A stretch of 64,000 bases of DNA from Candidatus Binatus sp. (GTDB lineage: Bacteria > Desulfobacterota > Binatia > Binatales > Binataceae). The position numbers and the translations under genes were made by a program. Location of the stretch: contig NZ_JAUSKL010000063.1 of the NCBI RefSeq assembly GCF_030646925.1, positions 31,204-95,203 on the forward strand. The letters run 5' to 3'. Positions 34,667-44,508 of this stretch are shown one piece after another; the first letter of the stretch is position 1; every line of letters begins with the position of its first letter. The notes under the pieces are model-generated. The model ran no database searches and had not been told where the DNA came from. It saw only the letters and a program-made list of their open reading frames with translations.

Positions 34667-35782
34667 ATGAAAATAGCGATTAACGCACTGACGTTGCGCA
34701 AGGGCGGCACGCTCGTGGTGCTGAACAAACTGCTGACGGGATTCGTCGAGATAGCGCCCGAGAACGAATACCACGTGCTGGCGAATCTGGCGACGCCGCC
34801 CGCGCTCGAGGGAAATCCGCAAGTCAAGTATCACCACTTTTACTGGACCAGCGGCAGCTATTCGCGGGTGGCATTCTGGTACGTCGCGGTGCTGCCGCTG
34901 TGGCTGCGGCGCCACAAAATCGATGTGCTTTTTTCGCAGATTTGCTACTTGCCGCCGTTCACCCGCCGGCGCTCGGTGCTGCTCCTTCAGGACGCCAAGT
35001 TTTTTTACAATTCCAAGGAGTTGCGCAAACGACTGACCGTCTCCGAGCGGTTCAACCTGTGGCTCAAGAAGCGCTGGACCTATCATTCGGTGGGAGCCGC
35101 GAACCGAATCCTGGTGCAAAGCGATACGATGGCGCGCTCGGTGATCGCGAAGGTGCCTTCCGCCCGCGACCGCGTGAGCACGGTTCATCATGGCCCGGGA
35201 ATCTTGAACGGCCAACCGCGGCCGGCTTATCGAGCCGGTCCCAGCGATACCTTCGAGATTGCCTACGTCGCGATTTACCGCGGATACAAGAATTTCGAGG
35301 TGCTGCTCCGCGCGTTGCGCCTGCTCGACGATGAAGGCGTTCCCGCCCGGCTGCATCTTACGCTCGACGTAATCGACAATCCGGGCGCACGGGCGGTGAT
35401 GGCGTATGCGCGCAAAATAGGCGTCGAGCATGCGGTCGTGAATCACGGCGAGCTCGCGCCCGAGCGCGTGGCAGAGGTCTATCTTGCCGCGCGGGTGTTC
35501 GTGTTCCCGTCGGTTTGCGAGTCCTTCGGCTTTCCGCAAGTCGAGGCGATGGCTTTCGGTCTGCCGATTCTCGCGGCGGACACGGCGATCAATCGCGAAA
35601 TCTGCAACCAGGCCGCAATCTACTTCGATCCCGACGACGAACATCTGCTGGCCGCGCAGTTGCGGCGGCTCTACAAGAATCCAGCCGAACTGAGCGCCCT
35701 CTCGGAACGCAGCGCGCGCCGGGGGCGCGACTTCGGCTGGACCGGCGCGGCCGCAGAAACCTTGAAATGGCTCAAGGCCTAA
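34667..35782 (+). CDS. Family 4-type glycosyltransferase
   Basis: 371 residues, GT-B fold. The N-terminal domain begins MKIAINALTLRKGGTLVVLNKLL with the Gly-rich loop. The C-terminal domain shows FEIAYVAIYRGYKNFEVLLRALRLL (about 200-224) and the donor-binding ARVFVFPSVCESFGFPQVEAMAFG (about 277-300), whose Glu and the following Glu (in QVEAM) are the EX7E pair. The ATG at 34667 is preferred over a GTG three codons upstream. It retains in DTAINREIC the typical ribose-contact region. It probably adds one sugar to the lipid-linked repeat unit. Confidence 0.88.
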   Translation: MKIAINALTLRKGGTLVVLNKLLTGFVEIAPENEYHVLANLATPPALEGNPQVKYHHFYWTSGSYSRVAFWYVAVLPLWLRRHKIDVLFSQICYLPPFTRRRSVLLLQDAKFFYNSKELRKRLTVSERFNLWLKKRWTYHSVGAANRILVQSDTMARSVIAKVPSARDRVSTVHHGPGILNGQPRPAYRAGPSDTFEIAYVAIYRGYKNFEVLLRALRLLDDEGVPARLHLTLDVIDNPGARAVMAYARKIGVEHAVVNHGELAPERVAEVYLAARVFVFPSVCESFGFPQVEAMAFGLPILAADTAINREICNQAAIYFDPDDEHLLAAQLRRLYKNPAELSALSERSARRGRDFGWTGAAAETLKWLKA

Positions 35783-35917
35783 TCGTATGCGCCCCTCCAC
35801 TACCTGATCTCGTGTTTGATCCGGACGGTATCCTGACGATCGATTTCATCGGCGGTTCGCCATCATCACATCTCGTTGCCATCTAAGTGAGAGGCGTCTC
35901 GTTTCCGGAGGAAGCCC

Positions 35918-37228
35918 TTGGATAATTTTGAACAATCCTCGAAAAAAGGCCTCGTCGCCCGCGCCGGCGACGCGGCCACCGGCGATGACTACGGCACGCG
36001 AACCGCTTCGACGCCATCAACGAAAGAGAAGAACCGGCTTGATGTCCGGCGAGCATTGTTTGTTTGCCACTACCCGGTCTTCGGCGGGCCGCACAATTGG
36101 GGCATGAGGCTGAACGCCGCGCTGGCGCCCCGCGGATGGGAGGTGTTAGTGCTGCTGCCAGACGAGCCTGGCAACGCTGCTGAGCGCGTACGGGCAGCGG
36201 GTTCCACGGTTTTCCAGATTCCTCTTCATCGAACGCGCAAGAGTGTCGATCCGCGCAAACATCTGGCTTACCTCGTCACTCTGCCTCGCGAGGTCGCTGC
36301 CATCAGACGGCTCCTTCGCGAACAGCGGATCGATGTCGTGATGACGGGTGGCTACACGAACCCGCACGAGGCAATAGCCGCGCGCCTGGAGAATATTCCG
36401 ATCGTCTGGCAGGTCGCGAACCTCCACTCGGTAGCTCTCCTGAGGCCGCTGATTATGCGCATGATCGAACGCTTTGCCGATGCAATCATGTTTACCGGCG
36501 AAAACCTGCAACGGACTTACCTGGGCGAACGAAAGCCTTCGGTCGAAGTCTTTCCTTTCTACCCGCCGGTGGACACCAAGCTATTCCGCCCAAATGAGTT
36601 GAGCCGCGAAGAGGTCAGAAAAGAGTTTAACATTCCGATGGACGCTCCGGTGATTGGATCCGTGGCAAATCTGAATTCGCAAAAGGGCCTTGAATACTGG
36701 ATTCGTGCCGCCGTCCTCATTTTCCAGCAGGAGCCTGCGACCTATTTCCTCTGGATTGGCGCGAGGTCGGAGACAAACAGAACCTACGCGGCAAATTTGG
36801 AAAAGGAGATCGGACGCTCCGGCATTCCCCCGGAGCAGTTCATACTCGCCGGCCCCAGAATGGATACTCACCGCTATCTCGCCGCGATGGACGTCAAGAT
36901 GCTCTCTTCTCGATACGAAGGAGTCGCAACTACCTCTTTGGAAGCGCTCGCGGTTGGTGTGCCCGTCGTTGCGACCGATGTCGCGGGAATGGCTGAAGCG
37001 GTCCGCAACGGCCAGACGGGTTTTGTAGTCCCGCCGGCGAATCCGGCCGAGTTGGCAGCAGCCGCACTCAGACTGATTCAAGACCCCGAGATGAGAAGGG
37101 CGATGGGAGAAGAGGCGAGGCGCGACGCGGTCAGGCGCTTCGACCTGAGCATCTGCGCCGAAACCCACCGTTGCGCATTGGAGTCTGCGATTGCGCATCG
37201 ATTGCGGCTTCGGAACGCCAAAGCTTGA
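35918..37228 (+). CDS. Family 4 glycosyltransferase
   Basis: 436 residues, GT-B fold. A disordered N-terminal stretch of about 45 residues precedes the first Rossmann half (RALFVCHYPVFGGPHNWGMRLNAAL). The second half contains PVIGSVANLNSQKGLEYWIRAA (about 245-266) and the EX7E region YEGVATTSLEALAVGVPVVATDVAG (about 331-355). The start is a TTG at 35918 with a CCGGAGGA site five bases upstream. It retains the Lys in NSQKGLEY that contacts the donor phosphate. Belongs to the exopolysaccharide locus; acceptor and sugar unknown. Confidence 0.88.
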   Translation: MDNFEQSSKKGLVARAGDAATGDDYGTRTASTPSTKEKNRLDVRRALFVCHYPVFGGPHNWGMRLNAALAPRGWEVLVLLPDEPGNAAERVRAAGSTVFQIPLHRTRKSVDPRKHLAYLVTLPREVAAIRRLLREQRIDVVMTGGYTNPHEAIAARLENIPIVWQVANLHSVALLRPLIMRMIERFADAIMFTGENLQRTYLGERKPSVEVFPFYPPVDTKLFRPNELSREEVRKEFNIPMDAPVIGSVANLNSQKGLEYWIRAAVLIFQQEPATYFLWIGARSETNRTYAANLEKEIGRSGIPPEQFILAGPRMDTHRYLAAMDVKMLSSRYEGVATTSLEALAVGVPVVATDVAGMAEAVRNGQTGFVVPPANPAELAAAALRLIQDPEMRRAMGEEARRDAVRRFDLSICAETHRCALESAIAHRLRLRNAKA

Positions 37229-37713
37229 AGAGCGGCGTGGTTCGATAGATTGCTCTTGTAGCAGGCGTGCAACTGGAGATCGGGGCGGACCCTCAGGGTT
37301 TACAGGCATTGGTTAATAATCATTGGATTTTGCTGGAGAATCTGACGTTTCAAAAGGGTCCCGAAGGAGTCAAGCCAAGCGCCTCTCAGACTTGACATAA
37401 GCTGGCATCGAACATAAAAGAGTACGCTTGGTTGATCGGCTTCGGGGGGAATCGAGTGAAGCGTTCGCTATATGTCGGCCATCGAGTCAGGCTATCCGAG
37501 TTATCGATAGTCCGGCGGACGCGCACGTGATCATCCCGAGCGCATCGTGGGGCGCCCACTGAGGGAACGCGCTTCAGTTCGGCGGGAATTTGATTCTGTT
37601 GCGTCGACCGGAAATGCAGCGGCCAGGCGCGGAGATCGATCGAAAAGATATCGCCGGCCCTAGACGCTGAAATTGTCTTAGTGTATCTAAATCGCTGGCT
37701 GACCTGCTGAATT
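37229..37713. other. Intergenic region before the Wzi-like gene
   Basis: About 485 bases with no convincing gene on either strand. It contains the promoter-like pair at 37393-37421. Confidence 0.5.
37393..37421 (+). promoter_or_regulatory. Sigma-70-type promoter candidate
   Basis: TTGACA (37393-37398), a 17-base spacer, and TAAAAG (37416-37421, 4 of 6). It faces the Wzi-like gene, which starts about 290 bases downstream, and would give it a long leader. Confidence 0.4.
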
Positions 37714-39393
37714 GTGTCGGCAGGCTTTGGTGGCGGAGGCAGCATCCTGCGATTTCAAATAAATTTACTGGTTCTGGCTGCCTTCCTCGCGGCCGCATCG
37801 TCGGCGTCGGCCAGCACCTACGCCGCCTACGTCCCGCTCGATGATCCAGCCTACATGGAACTCGAGACGCTCTCCGGCCTCGGCTTGATTCAAACCTACC
37901 TGAACGAGATCAAACCGATCGCTCGAGTCGAAGTGGCGAGGCTCATCCTCGAGGCGCAACAGGAGCAGAGTTCGTCGTTGCCGAGCGCCCGCCTGGCGGC
38001 CTCGCTGATCCGGTCGCTCCGTCTCGAGTTCGCCGAAGAAGTGAGTTGGCTCGAACACGACCGCGAAGACTACCTGCCGACGATGCTGAAGCCGATCGAG
38101 CGGGTCGAAGGCCAGTATATCTTCTCGAGCGGCGGACGGCGGAGCTGGCTTTCAAGCGGCGGAAATTCGCTCAGCGCCAAGGAACTGACGCCGCTGTTGC
38201 CGGACTCCGACGGAATCCCCACGGCGCCGGGCAGCAACGAAGTTGCGCGGCTGGCGGGATGGGGCGGTGTCGGCGGCTTTCTGACGTTCTATGGCGAAGG
38301 CGGCGTCGCCGGACCGATGACGAGATCGATTCCAGGTACGAATCGTTTCCGCGTTTTCAGCGCCGCCACGGTGCTGAGCCTCGGCAACACCGCCATCTCC
38401 TTCGGCAAGGAGGAAACCGCCTGGGGCGTTTCGCATTTCGGGCTCGGCTCGCTCTCGCAGGGAAACAACGGCCAGCCGTTCGCGGCGCTGCGCCTGCAGA
38501 ATATCCATCCCTCGGTGCTGCCGTTCTTCCTGAAGTACCTCGGCCAGGAGCGCCACGTCATCATTTTCGGGCAGCTCGATAGCGACCGGACATTTTCCCG
38601 CCCCTGGATTTCAGGGCAGACGGTTTCGTTCAAGCCGTTCCCGTTTTTTGAGTTCGGTGTGAATCACGTGATCATGTTCGGCGGCTCGGGCAACAGCAAC
38701 TACGGTTTCGGCGGATTTCTCGGCCGCGCGACCGGGTTCGCGACCGGCAACGCCAAGGACGGCAATACCAACTCGAGAGTGGGATTTTATGCGAAGCTGA
38801 TCGTTCCGCAGCTTCGGAACACGCAATTCTACTACGAAATTCTCGGCGAGGACTTTTTTCAGCCGTTCGGCAACAGCCTGCAAATCAAGACTCCGTTCAA
38901 GGCTCCCTCCTACACCTTCGGCATCTATGCTCCGCAACTGACCGCCGACGGACTGACCGACGCCGGCGCGGAGTACACGCTGCTCGATTCGCGGTATTCG
39001 ACCCACAACGACAGTTTGTATTGGGTTTATCAGAACAACTTGATGGGCGACCCGCTCGGACCCGGCGCATGGCACGTGAATGCGCAGATCGGCCGCTGGT
39101 TCAACTACCAAACCAAGCTCGGCTCCGAGTTCTTTTTCGAGCGCAGGTCGATGCTCCCGTTCCAGAACGGATCGGTGCTGGTCGCCAACGAAAACGGGTT
39201 TGGCGGCGCATTCACGTTCCTCCATATTCCGGCCAAATTTCAGAGCTCGGGTCAGACGCTCGGTCAGGTTCGACTGAGACTCTCGGCTGAGTATGTCGAG
39301 AATCTAAATTATTCCAGCCGCAACTCGGTCCGCACGATGCTCGAGCTCAGCTTTGGCGTGATGCCATCCTGGCCGAGCCTAAAATTCAGATAA
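37714..39393 (+). CDS. Capsule-assembly Wzi-like outer-membrane protein
   Basis: 559 residues. A signal peptide (about 12-33, hydrophobic core LLVLAAFLAAASSASA) precedes YVPLDDPAYMELETLSGLGLIQTYL, an S-layer-homology-like helical start seen in Wzi-type proteins. The rest is a series of amphipathic strands ending in Phe/Tyr, matching an 18-strand beta-barrel (for example FFLKYLGQERHVIIFGQLDSDR, YAKLIVPQLRNTQFYYEIL, MLELSFGVMPSW at the C-terminus). Wzi anchors capsular polysaccharide to the cell surface in characterised bacteria. The GTG at 37714 is used; a signal peptide would need it or a nearby start. It lies beside the priming transferase, supporting a surface-polymer role. Confidence 0.8.
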   Translation: MSAGFGGGGSILRFQINLLVLAAFLAAASSASASTYAAYVPLDDPAYMELETLSGLGLIQTYLNEIKPIARVEVARLILEAQQEQSSSLPSARLAASLIRSLRLEFAEEVSWLEHDREDYLPTMLKPIERVEGQYIFSSGGRRSWLSSGGNSLSAKELTPLLPDSDGIPTAPGSNEVARLAGWGGVGGFLTFYGEGGVAGPMTRSIPGTNRFRVFSAATVLSLGNTAISFGKEETAWGVSHFGLGSLSQGNNGQPFAALRLQNIHPSVLPFFLKYLGQERHVIIFGQLDSDRTFSRPWISGQTVSFKPFPFFEFGVNHVIMFGGSGNSNYGFGGFLGRATGFATGNAKDGNTNSRVGFYAKLIVPQLRNTQFYYEILGEDFFQPFGNSLQIKTPFKAPSYTFGIYAPQLTADGLTDAGAEYTLLDSRYSTHNDSLYWVYQNNLMGDPLGPGAWHVNAQIGRWFNYQTKLGSEFFFERRSMLPFQNGSVLVANENGFGGAFTFLHIPAKFQSSGQTLGQVRLRLSAEYVENLNYSSRNSVRTMLELSFGVMPSWPSLKFR

Positions 39394-39858
39394 GATGCAT
39401 TTTAATGCGTTAGCAGGTAGTCACGTCTGCTAACTGATTGTCATCAAGCGCCGATGAACCGGCGAGACTTAGCGCGGAGCACGCAGCAGTTATTTTTGGC
39501 GAGGGAGAATCGGGTTCTCGATTGCTCTAAGCTTTGTTCCGCAGATTAGCATTGATGCTTCAAATAGCCTCTTGAAATAGCTTTTACTTATCATTAGGAT
39601 GCGTTGGTGGTCGTCACACCTCGTGGGACTACCTTGCATCAGGGCCGGCGACTATCGTTCGCGACCTACTTAAGTGCTCTCTGAACTTGCCGCCACAGAT
39701 GCGGGATGGCGGACGCATGCCCGGTCGAGCGGATTCGATTTATGCCTGATTCTAACGACCCGGCTGCGCGGATTGGCGGCGCGACGGCGGTTGGCGGATT
39801 TTCAGGCCGTGCGAGCTGGCGCGAGTTAACCGCGCGGTCGATCGGATAGCCCGAGCGA
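39394..39858. other. Intergenic region before the priming transferase
   Basis: About 465 bases. Apart from the hairpin at 39409-39434 I see no gene or clear promoter pair. A weak minus-strand frame (39666-39917) has no supporting features. Confidence 0.5.
39409..39434 (+). terminator. Hairpin after the Wzi-like gene
   Basis: GTTAGCAG (39409-39416) pairs perfectly with CTGCTAAC (39427-39434) over a 10-base loop, 16 bases after the stop codon. No T-tract follows, so it is a modest terminator candidate. Confidence 0.4.
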
Positions 39859-41343
39859 ATGGTAAAGCGGAAGGAACAAATATTTGCGCAGATCATGCTG
39901 CTGTGCGATGCGGCCACGCTGATCGCAAGCTTCGTGCTGGCGTATTTGCTGCGCGATTATCTGGACAACCCGATCCGCGAGAGCATGCTCCAACCGCGGA
40001 ATCGACCGGTGTTTCCGTTCGCCTCGTATAGCTGGATTCTCTGGGTCATCCTACCCACCTGGGCGGTCTGTCTCCGACGGTTTGGGCTTTACGGATCCCG
40101 TACCTACGAGTCCGGCCGACGGATCCTGAAGTGCCTCGTCAAAGCGCAGGCGCTCGGCGGCCTTACGCTGCTCAGCGTCCTGTATCTCGCGACGAAGCTC
40201 AATATCAGCCGCCTGCTGCTCGAGCTGTTCCTCGTGATCAGCTTTTTGATGCTGCTGGCGGTGAAGATCGCGGTCAAGCAGATGCTCAGCCAGCTCGCGC
40301 GGCGGCGACGGGCTCGCGAACACTGGAAAGTCCTGCTGGTCGGAGACCTCGCCCACGCCGACACGTACTTCCAACTGCTGCAACAGCATCCGCACTGGGG
40401 AATCCAGGTAATCGGGGTGGTATCGCCGACGTTTGCCGCGGCTGCCAACGGCAACGGTCGCCTGAACGGTCATACCAACGGAGCGAGCAACGGCAAGGGC
40501 GACGGCATTCGGACGAATGGATGGGGCGATGCGTTGCGGGAGTATTCGGCCGACGAGGTGGTGGCAGTCTGCTCATGGGAAGAAGCGCCGGGACTGCAGA
40601 ACCTGGCTGAGGTCTGCGCCGAGCGCGGGGTAATCTTCCGGACGATGATCAAGCTGCCGCAGACCAACGTGGGAGGATACCAGGTCGAGGATCTGGGCAA
40701 GGGAACGTACCTGATTTCGCTCGAAACGATTCCGCAGGAAGCTATTCCGCTGCTGGTCAAGCGGGTGATCGATGTAGTCGGGGCGATGTCGGGGTTGGTG
40801 CTGTGTGCGTTGATTCTTCCTTTCTACGCGTGGCGGCTGCAGCGTGAATCGCCCGGACCGGTTTTCTTTCGCCAGCAGCGGCGAGGGCAGAATGGCCGCG
40901 TCTTTACCCTCCACAAGTTCCGGACAATGTATCCCGACGCCGAAGCGCGGCTCGAAGGGCTGATGGGCCAGAACGAGATGAACGGGCTGCTCTTCAAAAT
41001 GAAGAACGACCCGCGCGTCACCCCGACCGGCGCCTTCATGCGCAAGACTCATCTGGACGAACTTCCACAATTCTGGAACGTGCTGAAGGGCGATATGAGC
41101 CTGGTCGGCACCCGGCCACCGACCGCCAACGAAGTCGCCCAGTATGAGCATCATCATTACCGGCGGCTGAGCTTCAAGCCGGGAATAACCGGCAACTGGC
41201 AACTGGCCGGCAATGGCAGAGTTAATAATTTCGAGGAAGTGGTGCGGCTGGACTGCGAGTATATCGATACCTGGTCGCTCTGGCAGGATTGTAAAATCCT
41301 GACCAGGACAATCCTCAAAGTCGCGCGCGCAGAAGGGTGGTAG
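39859..41343 (+). CDS. Polyprenyl-phosphate glycosyl-1-phosphate transferase (WcaJ-type)
   Basis: 494 residues. Four membrane spans occupy about residues 12-135. A nucleotide-binding-like domain follows (about 145-275), broken by a Gly/Asn-rich low-complexity loop (about 195-220). After a fifth hydrophobic segment (VIDVVGAMSGLVLCALILPFYAW) comes the catalytic bacterial sugar-transferase domain: FRQQRRGQNGRVFTLHKFRTMYPDAE (about 337-362), KNDPRVTPTGAFMRKTHLDELPQFWNVLKGDMSLVGTRPP (about 377-416), and PGITGNWQLAGN. This enzyme loads the first sugar phosphate onto undecaprenyl phosphate at the inner membrane and so starts each repeat unit. Confidence 0.94.
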   Translation: MVKRKEQIFAQIMLLCDAATLIASFVLAYLLRDYLDNPIRESMLQPRNRPVFPFASYSWILWVILPTWAVCLRRFGLYGSRTYESGRRILKCLVKAQALGGLTLLSVLYLATKLNISRLLLELFLVISFLMLLAVKIAVKQMLSQLARRRRAREHWKVLLVGDLAHADTYFQLLQQHPHWGIQVIGVVSPTFAAAANGNGRLNGHTNGASNGKGDGIRTNGWGDALREYSADEVVAVCSWEEAPGLQNLAEVCAERGVIFRTMIKLPQTNVGGYQVEDLGKGTYLISLETIPQEAIPLLVKRVIDVVGAMSGLVLCALILPFYAWRLQRESPGPVFFRQQRRGQNGRVFTLHKFRTMYPDAEARLEGLMGQNEMNGLLFKMKNDPRVTPTGAFMRKTHLDELPQFWNVLKGDMSLVGTRPPTANEVAQYEHHHYRRLSFKPGITGNWQLAGNGRVNNFEEVVRLDCEYIDTWSLWQDCKILTRTILKVARAEGW

Positions 41344-41471
41344 GGGGCCAATGAGCCAGCGACCTCGAGCGCGATATTGGCGGGCCGGGTCGCGGTCGTA
41401 GCTCAGGCATCAGGGTTCTACTTGGGTTCTGCCTTGGTTAATCGGATTATTTGTCTCAGAGGAAGATCGCA

Positions 41472-44400
41472 ATGAACGGAAAGCTCAAGCTAAATCTTTT
41501 TCCGACGGTGCTGTTAGTAGTGGCGATAGCTTCTCTGCCGGCGCCTGCGCGCGCGCAAATGTCGAGCGGTTCCAGCGGCGGGGCTTCTTCGGGGGTTGGC
41601 TCTGGCGGCGGTCCCGGATATGGTGCTCCGACCGGCGGCTACGCAGCTCCGAGCGGCGGGCCGGGTTACGGAAGTCCGAACGCAGGAATGCCGGGCACGA
41701 CGGGCGGACCGATGATGTCCGGCGCCCCGAACGGCGGGATGCCCGGGAACAGCGGACCAGTGGGGCCGCCGTCTAGCAACGCTAGTGCTCAATTCGTCGC
41801 TCCCGCGGCCGGCGCGGGCATGTCCGGCAGCACTTCCGGGGCGTCGATTCTTAACGGAACCGGGATCAGCCCGCAGGAAGCGGCCAAGATGCTCAACACC
41901 GTCGGTCCGGGTTGCCAAAGTGCCTTGGCCAACCAGATGGGATTATCGTGCGATCAGATCCAGTCGATCAGATCGCAAATCGCCAATGGCGGCAGCCTGA
42001 ACAGCAGTCAGATCGAGTCGATCAGCGCCAAGCTCGCCACCAACGGCATGTCGCCGACCGATATCGCCTCGGTAGCCGCGACGCTGGGATTGACCCAGAA
42101 CCAGCTTTCGATGGTCCGAGGCCGCATGAATCAGTTGCAGGTGCAGCCGAATGGTCAATCGACTCAGACGCAGATGACCCCCGGTCAACCGTCCGGCGGC
42201 TCCGGTGGCGTCCAGATGCAGCAGATGACCAACGACAGCAGGACCATGTCGTCGATCGAAAAATCCTTCAAGCAGAGTGTGACCGGCCAGGTCGAGGAAT
42301 TCGCAACACCTGAGAATCTCTACCAATACGGCTACTCGATGTTCTCTGGCCAGGTTTCGACTTTTGCGCCGGTAAACAACGTGCCCGTTGGCTCCGACTA
42401 TATAGTCGGCCCCGGCGATGAATTCCGGGTGCTGGTCTGGGGACGCGTTAACGATAGCTGGAGCCTGCAGGTCCAGCGCAACGGCCAGGTCGAGATCCCA
42501 CAGGTCGGTCCGCTCGAAGTTGGAGGCCTGACCTTCGAGCAGGCCAAGAAGCTGATCGAGGCCAAAACCAGCACGATGACCGGCGTCCATGCCGACGTCA
42601 CGATGGGTGAATTGCGCACGATCCAGGTCTTCGTGGTAGGCGAAGTACAGCAACCCGGGCCATACACGGTGAGTGCGCTCTCGCGCGTCTCGAACGTACT
42701 TGCGGCCGCCGGCGGAATTTCCAAGATTGGATCGCTGCGCAAGGTCCAGGTGAAGCGCCACGACAAGCTGATCAGCCTGGTCGACCTGTACAGTATCCTG
42801 ATGCATGGCGACACGTCGGCGGATATCCGGCTGCAACAAGACGACGTCATCTATGTGCCCGTGATCGGACCGGCGTTCGGAATCGCAGGCGTGGTGAAGC
42901 GTCCTGCAATATATGAGATGGCTCATCCGACCGAACGGCTGGCCGACGCGGTCGCGCTGGCAGGCGGAGTCGGGGCATTCGCATATACGCAGCGGGTGCA
43001 GGTGCAGCGGGTGCAGGACCATGTGCGGCGAATCGTGCTGGACACGCCGATCAATCAGTTGGCGGCGAGGAACTTCGAGACGATCGACGGCGATCTGATC
43101 AAGGTGTTCCCGGTGCTGCCGGATCAGAAGAACTATGTGCGCCTGATCGGCAACGTTTTTAGGCCCGGCGACTTCCAGTGGAACAAGCAGATGCGGGTGA
43201 CCGACCTGGTCAGTCTCGGCGAAGGCACCCAGCCGCATACCTATTTCAAGTACGCCCTGCTGAAACGGCTGGAGGGCAAGGAGCTTTACGCCCATTATCT
43301 GCCACTGAACCTGGGCGCAATCATTGCGGATTCGAACAGCCCGCAGAATATCGCGCTGCGGCCCTTCGATGAAGTTACGATCTACAGCGAAGACAATCTC
43401 CGCGATCTGCCGAGCGTGTCGATCACCGGCCAGGTCAGGATGCCCGGCAGCTATCGGCTCGATCCGAGAATGAAGGTGAGCGACTTGGTCTACCTTGCGG
43501 GAGGGCTAAGTGATAACGCCTATCAGCAGCAAGCAACGCTGGCGCGAACTCAAGTGATCGATGGAGCGCATACCGAGCACACCTACATGGAAGTCGATCT
43601 GAGGCAGGCGCTGGCCGCCAATTCGGCATCGAATCCGTTGCTGCAAAACAACGACCAGCTATTTATCCGCACCGCCACCAACTGGCATCTGCCATGGACG
43701 GTCACGGTCGGCGGCCGGGTGCCGCGGCCGGGCGTGTATCCGATCCGGGAGGGCGAAACGCTCGATGAACTACTCGACAAGTGCGGCGGGTTCTTGCCAG
43801 ACGCATTCCCCAAAGGGCTGATTTTTACGCGCGCATCGGTGCAGGCCATCGAACAACGGCAACTCGACGATAGCCGCATGCATCTGGCGCAGGACCTGAT
43901 GCAGCTGACGCTCTCAGCGCCGACCTCTTCAAGCGGCGGCGCGGATACCAAACTCGCCGCACAGACGGCCACCCTGCAGCACTTGCTGGCGGCGGCGCAG
44001 ACTGCGCAGGCTGACGGCAGAGTCGTGATTCAGTGGAATGATCGCAGCAGCGGGCGCGGACGCCGCACCAATGTCGTCCTGCAGGACGGCGATAACGTCA
44101 CCGTTCCGTTGCAGCCGCTCTCGATCAACGTGCTCGGCCAGGTTAACAGCCCGACGTCGCTTGTTCCGCAGCCGGGGTTCAAGGTGAAGGACTATCTGTA
44201 CCGGGCGGGCGGTCCCAGCAACAACGCCGATATGGACAACTTGATGGTTGTCCAGGCAGATGGCGCGGTTGTCACCGAAGAGGGCTTGAAGCATACCGGA
44301 TCCGGCAGCATCTTTCCGGCGCTGCCTCTGATTTCGGGTGGGTTGATGAACGCCAAGCTCGAGGCGGGCGACACTATCTATGTGCCCGAAGACGTGCAAA

Positions 44401-44498
44401 GCTTCGTGAAACTGGAGCGGGCGAAGGATATTGCGACGATCGTGGCGCAAAGCGCGATGACGCTGGGAGTTGTCGGGCTGCTGGCGTTGAGGCTGTAG
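41472..44498 (+). CDS. Large SLBB-domain polysaccharide export protein (Wza-like)
   Basis: About 1008 residues. Signal peptide ends PAPARAQ (about 28). A Gly/Pro/Ser-rich stretch (30-110) is followed by a poorly defined region and then the export domain YIVGPGDEFRVLVWG...VEIPQVGPLEVGGLTFEQA (about 313-365). At least five SLBB-like units follow (for example VFVVGEVQQPGPYTVSALSRVSNVLAAAGG near 395, SITGQVRMPGSYRLDPRMKVSDLVYLAGG near 660, VTVGGRVPRPGVYPIREGETLDELLDKCGG near 755). A hydrophobic helix closes the protein (last 20 residues). The ATG at 41472 is chosen over an upstream TTG. It is larger than Wza (about 380), like the long SLBB proteins of environmental bacteria. It should form the envelope channel for the polymer. 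Confidence 0.9.
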   Translation: MNGKLKLNLFPTVLLVVAIASLPAPARAQMSSGSSGGASSGVGSGGGPGYGAPTGGYAAPSGGPGYGSPNAGMPGTTGGPMMSGAPNGGMPGNSGPVGPPSSNASAQFVAPAAGAGMSGSTSGASILNGTGISPQEAAKMLNTVGPGCQSALANQMGLSCDQIQSIRSQIANGGSLNSSQIESISAKLATNGMSPTDIASVAATLGLTQNQLSMVRGRMNQLQVQPNGQSTQTQMTPGQPSGGSGGVQMQQMTNDSRTMSSIEKSFKQSVTGQVEEFATPENLYQYGYSMFSGQVSTFAPVNNVPVGSDYIVGPGDEFRVLVWGRVNDSWSLQVQRNGQVEIPQVGPLEVGGLTFEQAKKLIEAKTSTMTGVHADVTMGELRTIQVFVVGEVQQPGPYTVSALSRVSNVLAAAGGISKIGSLRKVQVKRHDKLISLVDLYSILMHGDTSADIRLQQDDVIYVPVIGPAFGIAGVVKRPAIYEMAHPTERLADAVALAGGVGAFAYTQRVQVQRVQDHVRRIVLDTPINQLAARNFETIDGDLIKVFPVLPDQKNYVRLIGNVFRPGDFQWNKQMRVTDLVSLGEGTQPHTYFKYALLKRLEGKELYAHYLPLNLGAIIADSNSPQNIALRPFDEVTIYSEDNLRDLPSVSITGQVRMPGSYRLDPRMKVSDLVYLAGGLSDNAYQQQATLARTQVIDGAHTEHTYMEVDLRQALAANSASNPLLQNNDQLFIRTATNWHLPWTVTVGGRVPRPGVYPIREGETLDELLDKCGGFLPDAFPKGLIFTRASVQAIEQRQLDDSRMHLAQDLMQLTLSAPTSSSGGADTKLAAQTATLQHLLAAAQTAQADGRVVIQWNDRSSGRGRRTNVVLQDGDNVTVPLQPLSINVLGQVNSPTSLVPQPGFKVKDYLYRAGGPSNNADMDNLMVVQADGAVVTEEGLKHTGSGSIFPALPLISGGLMNAKLEAGDTIYVPEDVQSFVKLERAKDIATIVAQSAMTLGVVGLLALRL

Positions 44499-44508
44499 CA
44501 GGGGAGGC

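Noticed and set aside
34418..35800. 460-codon minus-strand frame opposite a glycosyltransferase
   Set aside because: The plus strand carries a complete GT-B enzyme; the minus frame has no family pattern and high Arg/Gln content.
41943..43295. 450-codon minus-strand frame opposite the SLBB exporter
   Set aside because: Antisense shadow; SLBB motifs on the plus strand explain the region.
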